DNA from: Alphaproteobacteria bacterium UBA7314
GTDB taxonomy: Bacteria; Pseudomonadota; Alphaproteobacteria; MPNO01; UBA830
Direction: 5' to 3'
Assembly: GCA_002471575.1 (NCBI GenBank)
Contig: DKQG01000012.1
Location: forward strand, 9,203 to 73,202
Length of the DNA: 64,000 bases
Position numbers and translations under genes: made by a program
Shown: positions 25,777 to 35,103 of the stretch, in pieces
How positions within the stretch are numbered: position 1 is the first letter of the stretch
Layout: every line of letters begins with the position of its first letter
Notes under the pieces: generated by a model
The model's database searches: none
The model's input: only the letters and a program-made list of their open reading frames with translations
Told to the model about the DNA's origin: nothing

Positions 25777-26664
25777 TCATGCGGATTTTTTCTCTGCCGT
25801 TTCCGCCCGTCGGGCGCGGCCTTCGCGATAGACGATATAATACGACGCCGCAAAGATCACCGCCGCTCCGATCCAAGTCCATAGGTCGGGCAGTTCCGAG
25901 AACATTATCCACCCGATCGCCGCCGCGAAAATCATCCGTGAGAACTGAAACGGCTGGACGATCCTCGCATCCGCCGCCGAGACCGAACGGGTAAAGCAGT
26001 ATCCCCCGATGCTGCTGACCACGCCGATGCCTATGACAAGTGGCCATTGTTCGGCGGTCGGCGTAACCCAAAGGAATAGCGTCGGGATCAGCGCTAGCGG
26101 CAGCATGCCGAAATTGGTCCAAAGCGTGATCGCTTCGGGATTGTCGTGGCGCGCCAGGATCTTGATGGTCGTGTTTGACCCCGCGTGCATGAAGGCTGTG
26201 GTCAAGGCCGCCAGCGATGCGAGCGTGATTTCGATGATGCCTGGCCGCATTACGATCAACGTCCCCAAAAAGCCGACTAAGCAGGCCGCCCAGCTGTGAA
26301 TATCCGCGTGCTGCTTGAGGACGATCACGGCCAGCAGAATCGTAAAAAGCGGGATCGTGTACTGCAGGGCATAGACATCGGCGATCGGCATGCGGGCCAG
26401 CGCGTAGAACAGCAATACCATCGCGGAATAGGCAAACAGGACCCGCAGCGCGTAGACCGGGAGCTGGGATTTCGAGGGAAGACCGACGCCCTGACGCCGG
26501 ACAATCGGTATCAGCACGATCAGGGCAATCAAGTTGCGGAAAAACACCAGCTCCATCGTCGGTATCTGGCCGGCAAGTTCGCGCACCATACCGCCGGAAA
26601 TTGAACTGATCAGCGTCGCCATGCACATCCAGAGAATGCCTGCGGCCGGGCCGGTTTTTAGCAC
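25777..26664 (-). CDS. DMT-superfamily (EamA) exporter
   Basis: A 295-residue membrane protein with about ten hydrophobic helices arranged as two EamA repeats. The first repeat starts near SISGGMVRELAGQIPTMELV and ends near residue 140; the second holds SIGGYCFTRSVSAADARIVQ and FAAAIGWIMFSELPD. Such carriers export amino acids or other small metabolites; no specific ligand can be inferred. The start is GTG at 26664 with GAGAGG seven bases upstream. A perfect inverted repeat lies 50 bases upstream of it. Confidence 0.88.
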   Translation of the reverse strand: MLKTGPAAGILWMCMATLISSISGGMVRELAGQIPTMELVFFRNLIALIVLIPIVRRQGVGLPSKSQLPVYALRVLFAYSAMVLLFYALARMPIADVYALQYTIPLFTILLAVIVLKQHADIHSWAACLVGFLGTLIVMRPGIIEITLASLAALTTAFMHAGSNTTIKILARHDNPEAITLWTNFGMLPLALIPTLFLWVTPTAEQWPLVIGIGVVSSIGGYCFTRSVSAADARIVQPFQFSRMIFAAAIGWIMFSELPDLWTWIGAAVIFAASYYIVYREGRARRAETAEKKSA

Positions 26665-26713
26665 GAGTGACCTCTCGGTGGGAACAAGACCAGCCCCATC
26701 CTAGCGGATGCGT

Positions 26714-26731
26714 TTGGTTCTCGCGAACCAA
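26714..26731. promoter_or_regulatory. Inverted repeat upstream of the EamA gene
   Basis: TTGGTTC-TCGC-GAACCAA, a perfect seven-base inverted repeat with a four-base spacer, in the 224-base divergent region. Probable operator. Confidence 0.45.
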
Positions 26732-26888
26732 GGCCAACATGGGCCGACACAGGTCGGAAAATCTGTGCATTGCTTGCGGATATACCGGGATTCGGGCATG
26801 TTTGAATGATAAAATCTGCACGATGTCCGCGAGGGTTTTGCTCCGGCGCTGCTAGATTTCTGCACTTAATAATCGGGGATTTACCGCA

Positions 26889-28121
26889 TTGGCTAAGAAG
26901 GATTTAGCCCTGCTGACGCTACAGTCCCTCGTCTATCTTCCGGTACTGATATTTCTGACCAAGGGAACGGTGGTCGCCCTCGTCATCGCAGTGATCTGCG
27001 GGATTTTTTACGTACGTTCCCGCCTGAGGTTTAAACCGTTCAATGTGTGGACGCTGTTACTCGTTACGGGCGCGGTCAGCGCTATCTGGTCGATTACGCC
27101 GGAACAGTCGCTCGAGCGCGCCGTGAAACTTGCGCTGTTCCTTTTGCTCCTCGGTGGTTTGGTGCATGTCGTCAACCGGTGGAGCGAGGCGGATCGCCGG
27201 TATCTTGCCGAACTGGGCTGTAGGGCGTGGTTGGTTTCGCTGCTGATAGTGCTGCCCCTGGTGATTTTTGAAGGCGAACTGAAGACATCGCTTGTCTCGG
27301 CGTTTCCAGGACAGGAGACGAAAGACTTCTTGCTCGTCTGGAAACCGGTTTCCAACGCCGCGGTGATTATCCTGGTTGTCACTGCCTTCCCGCTGCTGGG
27401 TCACGCGATATCGACGGGACGCGCAAAGAAATATGTCTTCCTCTCTTTGGTCGGTCTCTTTGCAGCGGTTTTTGCCTCCGACAGCACCAGCGCGCTGTTC
27501 GGACTTGTCGCTGGGCTATTTATCTGGTTCCTCTACGCCCGGTATACCCGCCAGACAGCGAAATTTCTGACCGTCGCACTTCCGCTCGCCATACTCGCGA
27601 TGCCGATCCTTGTATACCCGCTTGCAAACAATCCTGAGCCCATCGCACGCAGCATTCCCAATTTTCCGAATTCTTTCATTCATCGGCTGCATATCTGGGA
27701 TTTCACGCTTGATCGTATCGTCGAACGTCCGATGCTTGGTTGGGGGCTCGATACGTCGAGGGCCATTCCGGGGGGTACTGATCTTCGTCCGATCCACTAT
27801 GTCGTCCCCTGGTCGGATAAACCGATCACCCATCCCGATCAGAACCTACCGTTGCACCCGCACAACGCTGCACTCCAGATCTGGCTGGAACTGGGGCTGT
27901 TCGGCGTGATCGCTTTCATGTTCGCGGTCTGGAGGCTTATTCGGACCCAACTGGTATTGCGCGGCGACGGACCAATGGCGGGGTTTATCGTCTGCGTGAT
28001 GGCGATTTACTGCGTGGCTTACGGCCTGATGCAGTCCTGGTGGCTGGCGTTTATTTTTCTTGCATGGGCAACTGCGAAAGCAGTTGGACCATCCGAACCG
28101 CAGACAGAAACGGACCGCTGA
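26889..28121 (+). CDS. O-antigen ligase / polymerase family membrane protein
   Basis: A 410-residue polytopic membrane protein with about ten to twelve hydrophobic segments. The large periplasmic loop carries PHNAALQIWLELGLFG near residue 325, the histidine-containing block of the Wzy_C (WaaL/Wzy) family, preceded by RPMLGWGLDTSR. It probably joins or polymerises surface glycans. The start appears to be TTG at 26889, since an in-frame stop excludes the upstream ATG. No other glycan gene is adjacent, so it stands alone. Confidence 0.82.
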   Translation: MAKKDLALLTLQSLVYLPVLIFLTKGTVVALVIAVICGIFYVRSRLRFKPFNVWTLLLVTGAVSAIWSITPEQSLERAVKLALFLLLLGGLVHVVNRWSEADRRYLAELGCRAWLVSLLIVLPLVIFEGELKTSLVSAFPGQETKDFLLVWKPVSNAAVIILVVTAFPLLGHAISTGRAKKYVFLSLVGLFAAVFASDSTSALFGLVAGLFIWFLYARYTRQTAKFLTVALPLAILAMPILVYPLANNPEPIARSIPNFPNSFIHRLHIWDFTLDRIVERPMLGWGLDTSRAIPGGTDLRPIHYVVPWSDKPITHPDQNLPLHPHNAALQIWLELGLFGVIAFMFAVWRLIRTQLVLRGDGPMAGFIVCVMAIYCVAYGLMQSWWLAFIFLAWATAKAVGPSEPQTETDR

Positions 28122-28249
28122 CGCCCGGGTAACGGCGGTTACGGTCTGCGCAGATCCTGACCGGTCCCGTATGCGCACCTGCCGCCCGCGGCGGTTGATG
28201 TCATTCGCCCTTAGCGCGACGCAGCCGACGTGCTATACGCTCGCCCGAT

Positions 28250-29938
28250 ATGAGCAACGATACGATAGACACGGACAATGGCCCAGTCCGGGATTTTGTC
28301 CGGGACCAAATCCACGAAGATCTGGCCAACGGGGCGGTTGACAGTGTGGTTACTCGCTTTCCGCCCGAACCGAATGGGTATCTCCACATCGGTCACGCCA
28401 AATCGATTTGCCTAAATTTCGGAATTGCCTCGGAATTTGGTGGGCACTGCAATCTGCGCTTTGATGACACCAATCCCGCCAAAGAAGATCAGGAATTTAT
28501 CGATGCCATTCAGGCCGATGTGAAATGGCTGGATGTCGGCTGGGATGGAGAGGTTCGATACGCCTCCGAAAATTTCGAGCAGCTTTATGACTGGGCCGAA
28601 CATCTGATCGGCAAAGGTAAGGCCTATGTCGACGACCTGAGCGCCGGAGAAATGCGCGACTATCGGGGCACTTTGACAGAGCCGGGGAAGAACAGCCCCT
28701 ACCGGGACCGAAAAGTGGACGAAAACTTGGATCTGTTCCGGCGCATGCGGGCGGGCGAGTTCGAGGATGGTGAGCGTGTCCTGCGGGCGAAAATCGACAT
28801 GGCAGCTGGCAATATTAATCTACGCGATCCCGTGCTTTACCGGATTGTCAGCGCGCCGCATCCGCGCACGGGCGACGCCTGGTGTATCTATCCAACCTAC
28901 GATTTTGCCCACGGCCAGACCGACGCCATCGAAGGTATCACGCATTCGCTATGTACGCTGGAGTTCGAGGATCATCGCCCGCTCTACGACTGGCTGATCG
29001 AAAACCTGCCGGTTCCGGCTCAGCCGCGGCAGTACGAGTTTTCGCGGCTTAACATGACGCACACGATTCTCTCCAAACGCCTGCTGACGCAGTTGGTCGA
29101 GGAGGGTCATGTATCCGGCTGGGACGATCCGCGGATGCCGACGGTGTCCGGTCTGCGACGACGTGGTGTGCCGGCGTCGGCAGTCCGTGATTTTATCGGG
29201 CGTCTCGCAATATCGAAGAGCGAAGGCACGGTCGAAGCAGCGATGATGGAGCACTGCATCCGCGATCCGCTGAACGACCGCGCGCTGCGACGGATGGCCG
29301 TCCTGCGACCGCTGAAGATGGTTATCGAAAACTATCCCGACGGACAGGTCGAAGAGCTGGAAGTCACCAACAATCCGCGCGATGAGACAGCGGGCACCCG
29401 GATGGTACCGTTCTGCCGGGAAATTTGGGTCGAACGGGATGATTTTATGGAGGATGCGCCGAAGAAATTCTTCCGGCTCAGCCCTGGCCGTGAAGTCCGC
29501 CTGCGCTCGGCTTATTTCGTGACCTGCACCGACGTAATCAAGAACGGCGCCGGCGAAGTGACGGAGTTGCGGTGCACGTACGATCCGGAAACCCGGGGCG
29601 GTGCTTCGCCCGATGGCCGCAAGGTCAAAGGCACTTTGCACTGGGTATCGGCTGCGCATGCCATCGATGCCGAAGTGCGGCTTTACAGCCCGCTTTTTCA
29701 GGATGAAAACCCCGATGCGGCCGAGGATTTCCTGTCGACATTCAACCCGGACTCGCTGGAAGTCCTGACCGACTGTAAGTTGGAACCGATGCTGGCGGAC
29801 GTGACCGACGGACAGGTCGTCCAGTTCGAGCGCCTAGGCTATTTCTGCACCGACCCGGACGGCACGGCGGATATGCCGGTATTCAACCGGACGGTGGGCC
29901 TGCGCGATTCATTCGCCAAGGCGATGGCGAGGGGCTAA
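28250..29938 (+). CDS. glnS: Glutaminyl-tRNA synthetase
   Basis: A 562-residue class I synthetase that charges tRNA-Gln directly. The HIGH motif is in PPEPNGYLHIGHAKS (His46-His49), and RFDDTNPAKEDQEFIDAI follows near residue 65. The KMSKS-like loop is ILSKRLL near residue 275. The C-terminal anticodon-binding beta-barrels are represented by GTLHWVSAAHAIDAEVRLY. Many alphaproteobacteria instead use the GatCAB route with a non-discriminating GltX, so a complete GlnS is a useful lineage marker. Convergent with the ThDP enzyme, two bases apart, with no visible terminator between them. Confidence 0.96.
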   Translation: MSNDTIDTDNGPVRDFVRDQIHEDLANGAVDSVVTRFPPEPNGYLHIGHAKSICLNFGIASEFGGHCNLRFDDTNPAKEDQEFIDAIQADVKWLDVGWDGEVRYASENFEQLYDWAEHLIGKGKAYVDDLSAGEMRDYRGTLTEPGKNSPYRDRKVDENLDLFRRMRAGEFEDGERVLRAKIDMAAGNINLRDPVLYRIVSAPHPRTGDAWCIYPTYDFAHGQTDAIEGITHSLCTLEFEDHRPLYDWLIENLPVPAQPRQYEFSRLNMTHTILSKRLLTQLVEEGHVSGWDDPRMPTVSGLRRRGVPASAVRDFIGRLAISKSEGTVEAAMMEHCIRDPLNDRALRRMAVLRPLKMVIENYPDGQVEELEVTNNPRDETAGTRMVPFCREIWVERDDFMEDAPKKFFRLSPGREVRLRSAYFVTCTDVIKNGAGEVTELRCTYDPETRGGASPDGRKVKGTLHWVSAAHAIDAEVRLYSPLFQDENPDAAEDFLSTFNPDSLEVLTDCKLEPMLADVTDGQVVQFERLGYFCTDPDGTADMPVFNRTVGLRDSFAKAMARG

Positions 29939-29940
29939 CA

Positions 29941-31563
29941 CTACCCCCGCAGCGCGGTCAGCTGATCGCGATAGCCCGACGGATCGACGCTGACATCGAT
30001 CAGCGTTGGGCCATTCGCTTCGAAGGCTTCTGCAAGCGCGAATTCCAGCGGATCCTGTCCGCCGACCGTCCAGGCATCGCAGCCCATGCCTCGGGCAGCG
30101 GTCGCGAAATCGGACTTCGAGTAACGGACACCGAGGGGCGGGCGCTGCTGGCGCTGCTGCTTGATGTCGATCAGCGACAATGCACCATCGTTAAGGACGA
30201 TCACCGTGAGGTTCGCGCCCAAGCGCGCCGCCGTCGACAATTCGGCCAGCGACATCATCATCCCGCCGTCGCCGGTGATCGCCACAGCTGGGCGGTCCGT
30301 TTGTTCTAACCAGCTTGCCAGTGCGGCCGGCACCGCGTAGCCCATAGTCGACAACCCGTTTGATTTTAGCACGTCGTGCGGCGCGCTCGCCGGCCACCGC
30401 GACATCGCCGAGAACATATGTGCACCGGCATCGACGGCGAGGCGGGCGTTCGTCGGTACGGCAGCGGCTGCCGCGTCGATGATTTCGTCGGGAGAGCGCC
30501 CGGCGGCCGCACTGTTGGCGACAATTTCGCGCAAACGCGTTTTTTGTGACCCGATCTCTTCTCCGGTCCAGGTCGAGGCCGACGACCTGCCGGCCAGATA
30601 GTTCGCGCTGACTGCGACTGGCGCGGCGATCTCGATATCTGGCTCGAACGGCCAGGCCAGACGGGGGGTTTCAGATAAGACGATTACCGGTGCCGAATGT
30701 GGCCATTTTCCAGGGATCATCTCTACAGGGTCGACGCCACAGAAAAGGATCAGATCCGCTTCTGCCAGGACCGAGTTGTCGAGCTTTGCACCGGTATATA
30801 GACCTACATTCAAGGGACTGGATTCCGGTACGATGCCCTTTGCCTTGTAGGTGGTCATCACAGGGCAGCCAAGGGAATCGGCGAGCGTATTTGCCGCGTC
30901 TGCGCGCTCATCGTGGCGGCACTGCAGTCCGACGATAAGAACGGGGCGTCTCGCCGATGCCAGCAGTTCCGACGAGTTTTCCAGTGGCGCGGTTTCCGGG
31001 ACAGGTAAGGAGGCCCGATCCCAGGGTGATGGTGCCGGGCTGTTTGCGCCGGCATCTCGCGCGGAAAGGTCGATATGCACCGGGCCCGGCGGTTCTGCGG
31101 CGGCTAGCTCGAACAGGCGTTCAAAAGAGGTCGCGCCATCTGGCGGGGATAATCGTTCCTGCGCTTTGGAGATCGGTCCAAACAGGGACGGCTGGTCAAA
31201 AATCTGATGGGGAGGCGCGGTGGCTGTTTGGTCGTGTGCGTCCGTGAACACCACCACGGGGGCCCGTTCCAGTGACGCATAGGCGATACCGTTCACGACG
31301 CTGGCCGCACCTGGGCCGATTCCGGTCAGCACGACGCCCGGGATACTCGTTAGTTCGCCGGTGACGGCAGCCATGATCGCGGCCGCGGTTTCCGTGCGGC
31401 ACAATACGAACTCGATACCCCGGTCGGCGGCGGCGTCGATCAGGTCCAGGCTCGAACCGCCGCCCGGTACGCCGAATATGCGGCGGACGCCATTTACGGC
31501 CAGCGTGTCAGCGATGCGTTCGGCGAGAGTGAGCGAGGGGTTGGCGTTTGCGTCATTAGTCAT
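29941..31563 (-). CDS. Thiamine diphosphate enzyme, acetolactate synthase-like
   Basis: A 540-residue three-domain ThDP enzyme. The N-terminal PYR domain has GVRRIFGVPGGGSSLDLIDA with the cofactor-activating glutamate in LCRTETAAA. The C-terminal PP domain has the GDG...N motif (ITGDGGMMMSLAELSTAARL, then IVLNDGALSLIDI). It is shorter than IlvB and lacks a neighbouring regulatory subunit, so branched-chain synthesis is unlikely. Decarboxylase or carboligase roles in aromatic or oxalate-type metabolism are equally possible. It diverges from the AraC regulator with only 23 bases between starts and may be under its control. Confidence 0.86.
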   Translation of the reverse strand: MTNDANANPSLTLAERIADTLAVNGVRRIFGVPGGGSSLDLIDAAADRGIEFVLCRTETAAAIMAAVTGELTSIPGVVLTGIGPGAASVVNGIAYASLERAPVVVFTDAHDQTATAPPHQIFDQPSLFGPISKAQERLSPPDGATSFERLFELAAAEPPGPVHIDLSARDAGANSPAPSPWDRASLPVPETAPLENSSELLASARRPVLIVGLQCRHDERADAANTLADSLGCPVMTTYKAKGIVPESSPLNVGLYTGAKLDNSVLAEADLILFCGVDPVEMIPGKWPHSAPVIVLSETPRLAWPFEPDIEIAAPVAVSANYLAGRSSASTWTGEEIGSQKTRLREIVANSAAAGRSPDEIIDAAAAAVPTNARLAVDAGAHMFSAMSRWPASAPHDVLKSNGLSTMGYAVPAALASWLEQTDRPAVAITGDGGMMMSLAELSTAARLGANLTVIVLNDGALSLIDIKQQRQQRPPLGVRYSKSDFATAARGMGCDAWTVGGQDPLEFALAEAFEANGPTLIDVSVDPSGYRDQLTALRG

Positions 31564-31586
31564 TTGCGGCCAAGGTTACCGGTATT

Positions 31587-32600
31587 ATGGACTCAACCGC
31601 AAACCCCGATCGAGCACCAGGAATGGAAGGGCACTGGACACCCTATTTCGTCTCCAGCGATACGCAAGAGACACGGGAAATCGTGGGGCAGAACATCACG
31701 GCCCACACGCTGGAACATAAATCCCCTAGGAAACGTCCCGTTACGGTGCGGTTCCGGACCGCGTATCTCGGGCCGCTCACCTTACACGAGATGGCCTATT
31801 CAATGTTCGGCGAGGGCGAGGCGACAATCCACGCCTCGCGGATGGCGAATATCTACCTGTGCGAAATCAACCTGGCGGGCGAGATGGCCGTCGGCCGGGA
31901 GACCGCGACAGCGCCGTTTCGGCCGGGTGAGATCTACATGATCAACGCCAACACGCCGCACGCGAAAATCTGGCGCACCGATGGCCGGCAACTGATGATC
32001 AAGATTCATCAGACGGATATGGAGGCAGCGCTGGAGCGGCTGACCGGAATGCCGGTCCGCGATCCCCTGCGGTTCGATGCGAGACCAAGGAAAAACCTGG
32101 GTGCTGCCGGCACACTTAGTGACATGATCGAGGTGGTAGGGCGGGATCTTGACAAGACGGATTCGGTGTTCGCCGGGCTGGACGGCGAAACGGCCGCACG
32201 GATCATTCTCGACCTGATGCTGAAGTCGCTACCGAACAACTATTCCCATCTTTTGACCAATCCCGTGCCTGCGGTGCGGCCGCGTCATGTTCGTTTCGCC
32301 GCGGAATACATTCACACGCATTCCGCCAACCCGATCCGGTTGAATGACTTGGTCGCGGCGAGCGGCGTCAGCAGACGGTCGCTGCATGCGGGGTTCCGAA
32401 AATACTACGGCGTGCCGCCCATGATTTATCTGCGCAATGTACGGCTGGACTTGGCGCGCCTTCGGCTAAGCCGTGAAGGCGGGGCGAAATCCGTCACGGA
32501 TATCGCGCTCGAATGCGGCTTCACGCATCTCAGTAAATTTGCGCGGGCTTACAAGGATAGGTTCGGCGAACTCCCGTCCGAAACCCTCAGGAACACCTAA
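31587..32600 (+). CDS. AraC/XylS-family transcriptional regulator
   Basis: A 337-residue regulator. The N-terminal 220 residues resemble the AraC-binding-like sensor domain of XylS-type activators (RFRTAYLGPLTLHEMAYSMF, then GEIYMINANTPHAKIW). The C-terminal 100 residues hold two helix-turn-helix units: LNDLVAASGVSRRSLHAGFR, and SVTDIALECGFTHLSKFARA followed by YKDRFGELPSETLR. XylS-type proteins activate aromatic degradation genes, which fits the ring-hydroxylating dioxygenase genes starting 117 bases downstream. Confidence 0.92.
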   Translation: MDSTANPDRAPGMEGHWTPYFVSSDTQETREIVGQNITAHTLEHKSPRKRPVTVRFRTAYLGPLTLHEMAYSMFGEGEATIHASRMANIYLCEINLAGEMAVGRETATAPFRPGEIYMINANTPHAKIWRTDGRQLMIKIHQTDMEAALERLTGMPVRDPLRFDARPRKNLGAAGTLSDMIEVVGRDLDKTDSVFAGLDGETAARIILDLMLKSLPNNYSHLLTNPVPAVRPRHVRFAAEYIHTHSANPIRLNDLVAASGVSRRSLHAGFRKYYGVPPMIYLRNVRLDLARLRLSREGGAKSVTDIALECGFTHLSKFARAYKDRFGELPSETLRNT

Positions 32601-32611
32601 TTATCTGCGTA

Positions 32612-32631
32612 ATAGGGATATTTATCTCTAT
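32612..32631. promoter_or_regulatory. Inverted repeat before the dioxygenase genes
   Basis: ATAGGGATA-TT-TATCTCTAT pairs at eight of nine positions, 85 bases upstream of the dioxygenase alpha-subunit start. Possible operator or promoter-proximal hairpin. Confidence 0.35.
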
Positions 32632-32716
32632 ATAAGGCTAGTTCAATTCATTCCAAGCTGGTTGCCTAGAGCGCGACGCAATAACGGATGTCCTGGAAAA
32701 AAATGGAGGCGCGATC

Positions 32717-34045
32717 ATGACCTGGACCACTGAGCAGCTTGCCGGACTGGTGGAGCCCGACCGGGCACACCGGAAGGCCTACACCGACCCCGAGATCTTC
32801 GATTTAGAAATGGAGCGCATCTTCGAGCGTACCTGGATCTATATCGGTCACGAAAGTCAGGTGAAAAACCCGGGTGATTATTATCTTGCACAGGTCGGCC
32901 GCCAGCCAGTGATTATGGTTCGCGGTCGGGACGGCGATGTTAACGTTCTCTATAACCGTTGTCCGCACCGCGGCGCGCAGATCTGCACCGCGCGGAGAGG
33001 GAACACGGGCAATCACTTCTACTGCTCCTACCATGCCTGGACGTTCCATCTCGACGGCAAGCTGGAAGGCATGCCAGCCAAGCGGGAGTATGAAGGCACC
33101 AATCTCGACTTCGACAATCCTGAATTTCACATGGCCCGTCCCGCGCAGGTCGACAACTACCGCGGATTCTGGTTCGCCAACCTGTCAGAGGACGGCCCTG
33201 ATCTTGCAACCCATCTGGGCGAAGCCGCGGCTGCCTTTGATCAACTGATCGACCGTGCGCCCGGCAAGGAGACGGAAATCGTAGGCGAATGCTTCCGTAT
33301 GGTGCAGCAGTCGAACTGGAAGATTTTCCTAGAAAACCAGCTCGATGCCTCGCATCCCGGCGTTACTCATGAGTCCACGGGTAAGGCAGCACAGCAGCTT
33401 GAAGCCAAAATTCGTGCCGACGGCGACGAGCCGCCGCTTGAACTTTCGTTCCTGACCGACTTCGCCCGTCTGGGTCATGACGGCTGGACCAAGTTTGGCA
33501 CCGTCGGGTATCGCAACGGACACAGCAGCCTCGAGGGTTATATGGGGCTGCGGCCGGACGATCCGGACACTAACGTATACATTCGCAGAATGTACGAGGC
33601 CTATGGCGAGGAAAAGGCCGAAGAAATTCTCGGCATCAACATCCATCACATGCTGGTCTATCCGTGCAACTCGGTTCAGCCGCCGTTGCAGCAGCTTCGC
33701 ACCATCCGTCCCTTGGCGCATGACAAAACGCTGACCGAAATCTGGCATTTTCGGCTCAAGGATGCGCCCGAAACGATCTACCGCCGGTCGCTGGCGTACT
33801 ATTACCTGGTTAATTCGCCGTCGACGCTGATCAACGCGGACGATCTGTTCAATTGGTGGAAATGTCAGCATGGGCTCGATTCATCCGCCAGCGAGTGGGT
33901 CAGCTTCCACCGCAAGGCCGGTCAGGACGAAGAGCGCGAAGGCATTTCCTATTCGGCGCCCGAGAGCATGAGCGAGCTGCCATTGCGTCATATGATGCAT
34001 GCGTGGCGCGACTATATGACCGCCGATGAAGGAGCGAAGTCATGA
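32717..34045 (+). CDS. Aromatic-ring-hydroxylating dioxygenase, alpha subunit
   Basis: A 442-residue catalytic subunit. The Rieske ligands are Cys82, His84, Cys103 and His106 (NRCPHRGAQIC and CSYHAW). The mononuclear iron site shows Asp210, His213 and His218 in NQLDASHPGVTHES. It adds both atoms of O2 to an aromatic ring, giving a cis-dihydrodiol. The beta subunit follows with an ATGA overlap. No dedicated ferredoxin or reductase is nearby, so electrons must come from elsewhere or from one of the local redox proteins. Substrate not readable; benzoate/anthranilate-like and biphenyl-like groups are possible. TGGAGG precedes the ATG. Confidence 0.93.
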   Translation: MTWTTEQLAGLVEPDRAHRKAYTDPEIFDLEMERIFERTWIYIGHESQVKNPGDYYLAQVGRQPVIMVRGRDGDVNVLYNRCPHRGAQICTARRGNTGNHFYCSYHAWTFHLDGKLEGMPAKREYEGTNLDFDNPEFHMARPAQVDNYRGFWFANLSEDGPDLATHLGEAAAAFDQLIDRAPGKETEIVGECFRMVQQSNWKIFLENQLDASHPGVTHESTGKAAQQLEAKIRADGDEPPLELSFLTDFARLGHDGWTKFGTVGYRNGHSSLEGYMGLRPDDPDTNVYIRRMYEAYGEEKAEEILGINIHHMLVYPCNSVQPPLQQLRTIRPLAHDKTLTEIWHFRLKDAPETIYRRSLAYYYLVNSPSTLINADDLFNWWKCQHGLDSSASEWVSFHRKAGQDEEREGISYSAPESMSELPLRHMMHAWRDYMTADEGAKS

Positions 34046-34578
34046 CGGAGGCGTGCGAAATACTGGCGGCTGCCGACTCTACCGCGGTTGCCGATATAAA
34101 CATCGAAACTCAGCAGGCAGTGGAGCAGTTTCTGTATCGCCAGGCCGAGATGCTCGACGAGAAACGGATCGACGAATGGATGGCGCTTTTCGGCGTCAAC
34201 GGCTGGTATTGGATGCCGGCTGAAGCCGACCAGGTGGAAGGCGACGGAGAGCCCAATATCTTTTGGGAGGATCAGGGACTGATGCTTATGCGGAATGCGC
34301 GTAATACGCATCCCCGCGCACACAGCCAGGCGCCGCATAACCGCCTCAACCACGTCGTGTCTAACGTTATCATCGAGAGCGAAAACGGCGACGGCGACAT
34401 CATTGTGCGGTCGCGGTTTCATTGCGCGGAGTACTTTCGGTACCAGATCCGCACGTTTTCCGGAAAATACCGGCACCTGCTGAAAAAGACGCCGGACAGC
34501 TATCGGATCGCGTTGCAGCGAGTGGACCTGGTCAACCGCGAAGGCCCTTACGATTACGTCCTGCAATGGTGGCTGTAG
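34042..34578 (+). CDS. Aromatic-ring-hydroxylating dioxygenase, beta subunit
   Basis: A 178-residue SnoaL/NTF2-like structural subunit. Characteristic blocks are QFLYRQAEMLDEKRIDEWMA near residue 30, NARNTHPRAHSQAPHNRLNH near 90 and RSRFHCAEYFRYQIRTFSGK near 130. It assembles with the alpha subunit into a hexamer and has no redox centre. Its start overlaps the alpha-subunit stop. The convergent VOC gene ends 29 bases downstream; a weak GCCCG/CGGGC hairpin lies between them. Confidence 0.92.
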   Translation: MTEACEILAAADSTAVADINIETQQAVEQFLYRQAEMLDEKRIDEWMALFGVNGWYWMPAEADQVEGDGEPNIFWEDQGLMLMRNARNTHPRAHSQAPHNRLNHVVSNVIIESENGDGDIIVRSRFHCAEYFRYQIRTFSGKYRHLLKKTPDSYRIALQRVDLVNREGPYDYVLQWWL

Positions 34579-34607
34579 ACTGACTGCTAGGCCCGGCGGT
34601 GTCGGGC

Positions 34608-35063
34608 TCAGTTCACGTTTTCGTATTTTTCCAGGCCCTCGATCGCACCGAGGTTTTCCTCACGCGCGCGAAGCTCAATGACGTTGCGGTCTGGATCGCG
34701 TACGAACAGCGACACGTGTCCGTCGTGGCCGAACATAACCGGCCCTTGGGTGATCTGGATGCCGTTGTCTTTCAGCACCTGCATCGCATCCAAGATGGAC
34801 GAGACGCGCAGCGCCAGGTGGGTGATGCCTGCGTGTTTGGTGTCCACATCCATCAGGACGTTGCTGCCGTCGTTTTCTTCGGCCGCGTTGACCACCAGGT
34901 TAATTTCCACGTCCTGTGGATTGCGAATGATGACGACTGGGTCGAAATCGACGCGGGTCATCACCTCGAAGCCCAGCAATTGATAGAACGCGATCGCGCG
35001 TTCGGCGTCTTTTACCCGGATACCAGCGTGGTCGACACGTTCAACATTGATATTAGAGGTGAT
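34608..35063 (-). CDS. VOC-superfamily protein with apparent AUC start codon
   Basis: A 151-residue vicinal-oxygen-chelate (glyoxalase/extradiol dioxygenase-like) protein. The homologous N-terminus (NINVERVDHAGIRVKDAERA, then IAFYQLLGFEV) is in frame but lacks an ATG, GTG or TTG before it. What stands at the expected start is ATC (35063-35061), seven bases after a textbook GGAGG. The metal ligands appear to be VDHAGI (His12), THLALRV and NVIELRA (Glu). Either AUC is used as a rare start or a recent ATG-to-ATC change has silenced the gene; a TTG 28 codons in would delete the first strand. Context suggests ring cleavage or isomerisation for the island. Confidence 0.7.
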   Translation of the reverse strand: MTSNINVERVDHAGIRVKDAERAIAFYQLLGFEVMTRVDFDPVVIIRNPQDVEINLVVNAAEENDGSNVLMDVDTKHAGITHLALRVSSILDAMQVLKDNGIQITQGPVMFGHDGHVSLFVRDPDRNVIELRAREENLGAIEGLEKYENVN

Positions 35064-35103
35064 GGTTTGCCCTCCGATGGGCCGAAGCAGGTTAGAATAT
35101 GAG

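Noticed and set aside
25613..26821. A 402-codon minus-strand frame over the EamA gene
   Set aside because: Its arginine-rich, motif-free sequence is an out-of-frame reading of the DMT exporter, whose own frame shows ten helices.
29941..31563. Acetolactate synthase large subunit IlvB
   Set aside because: The protein is short for IlvB, lacks a neighbouring IlvN subunit and sits beside a catabolic regulator, so I kept the call at family level.
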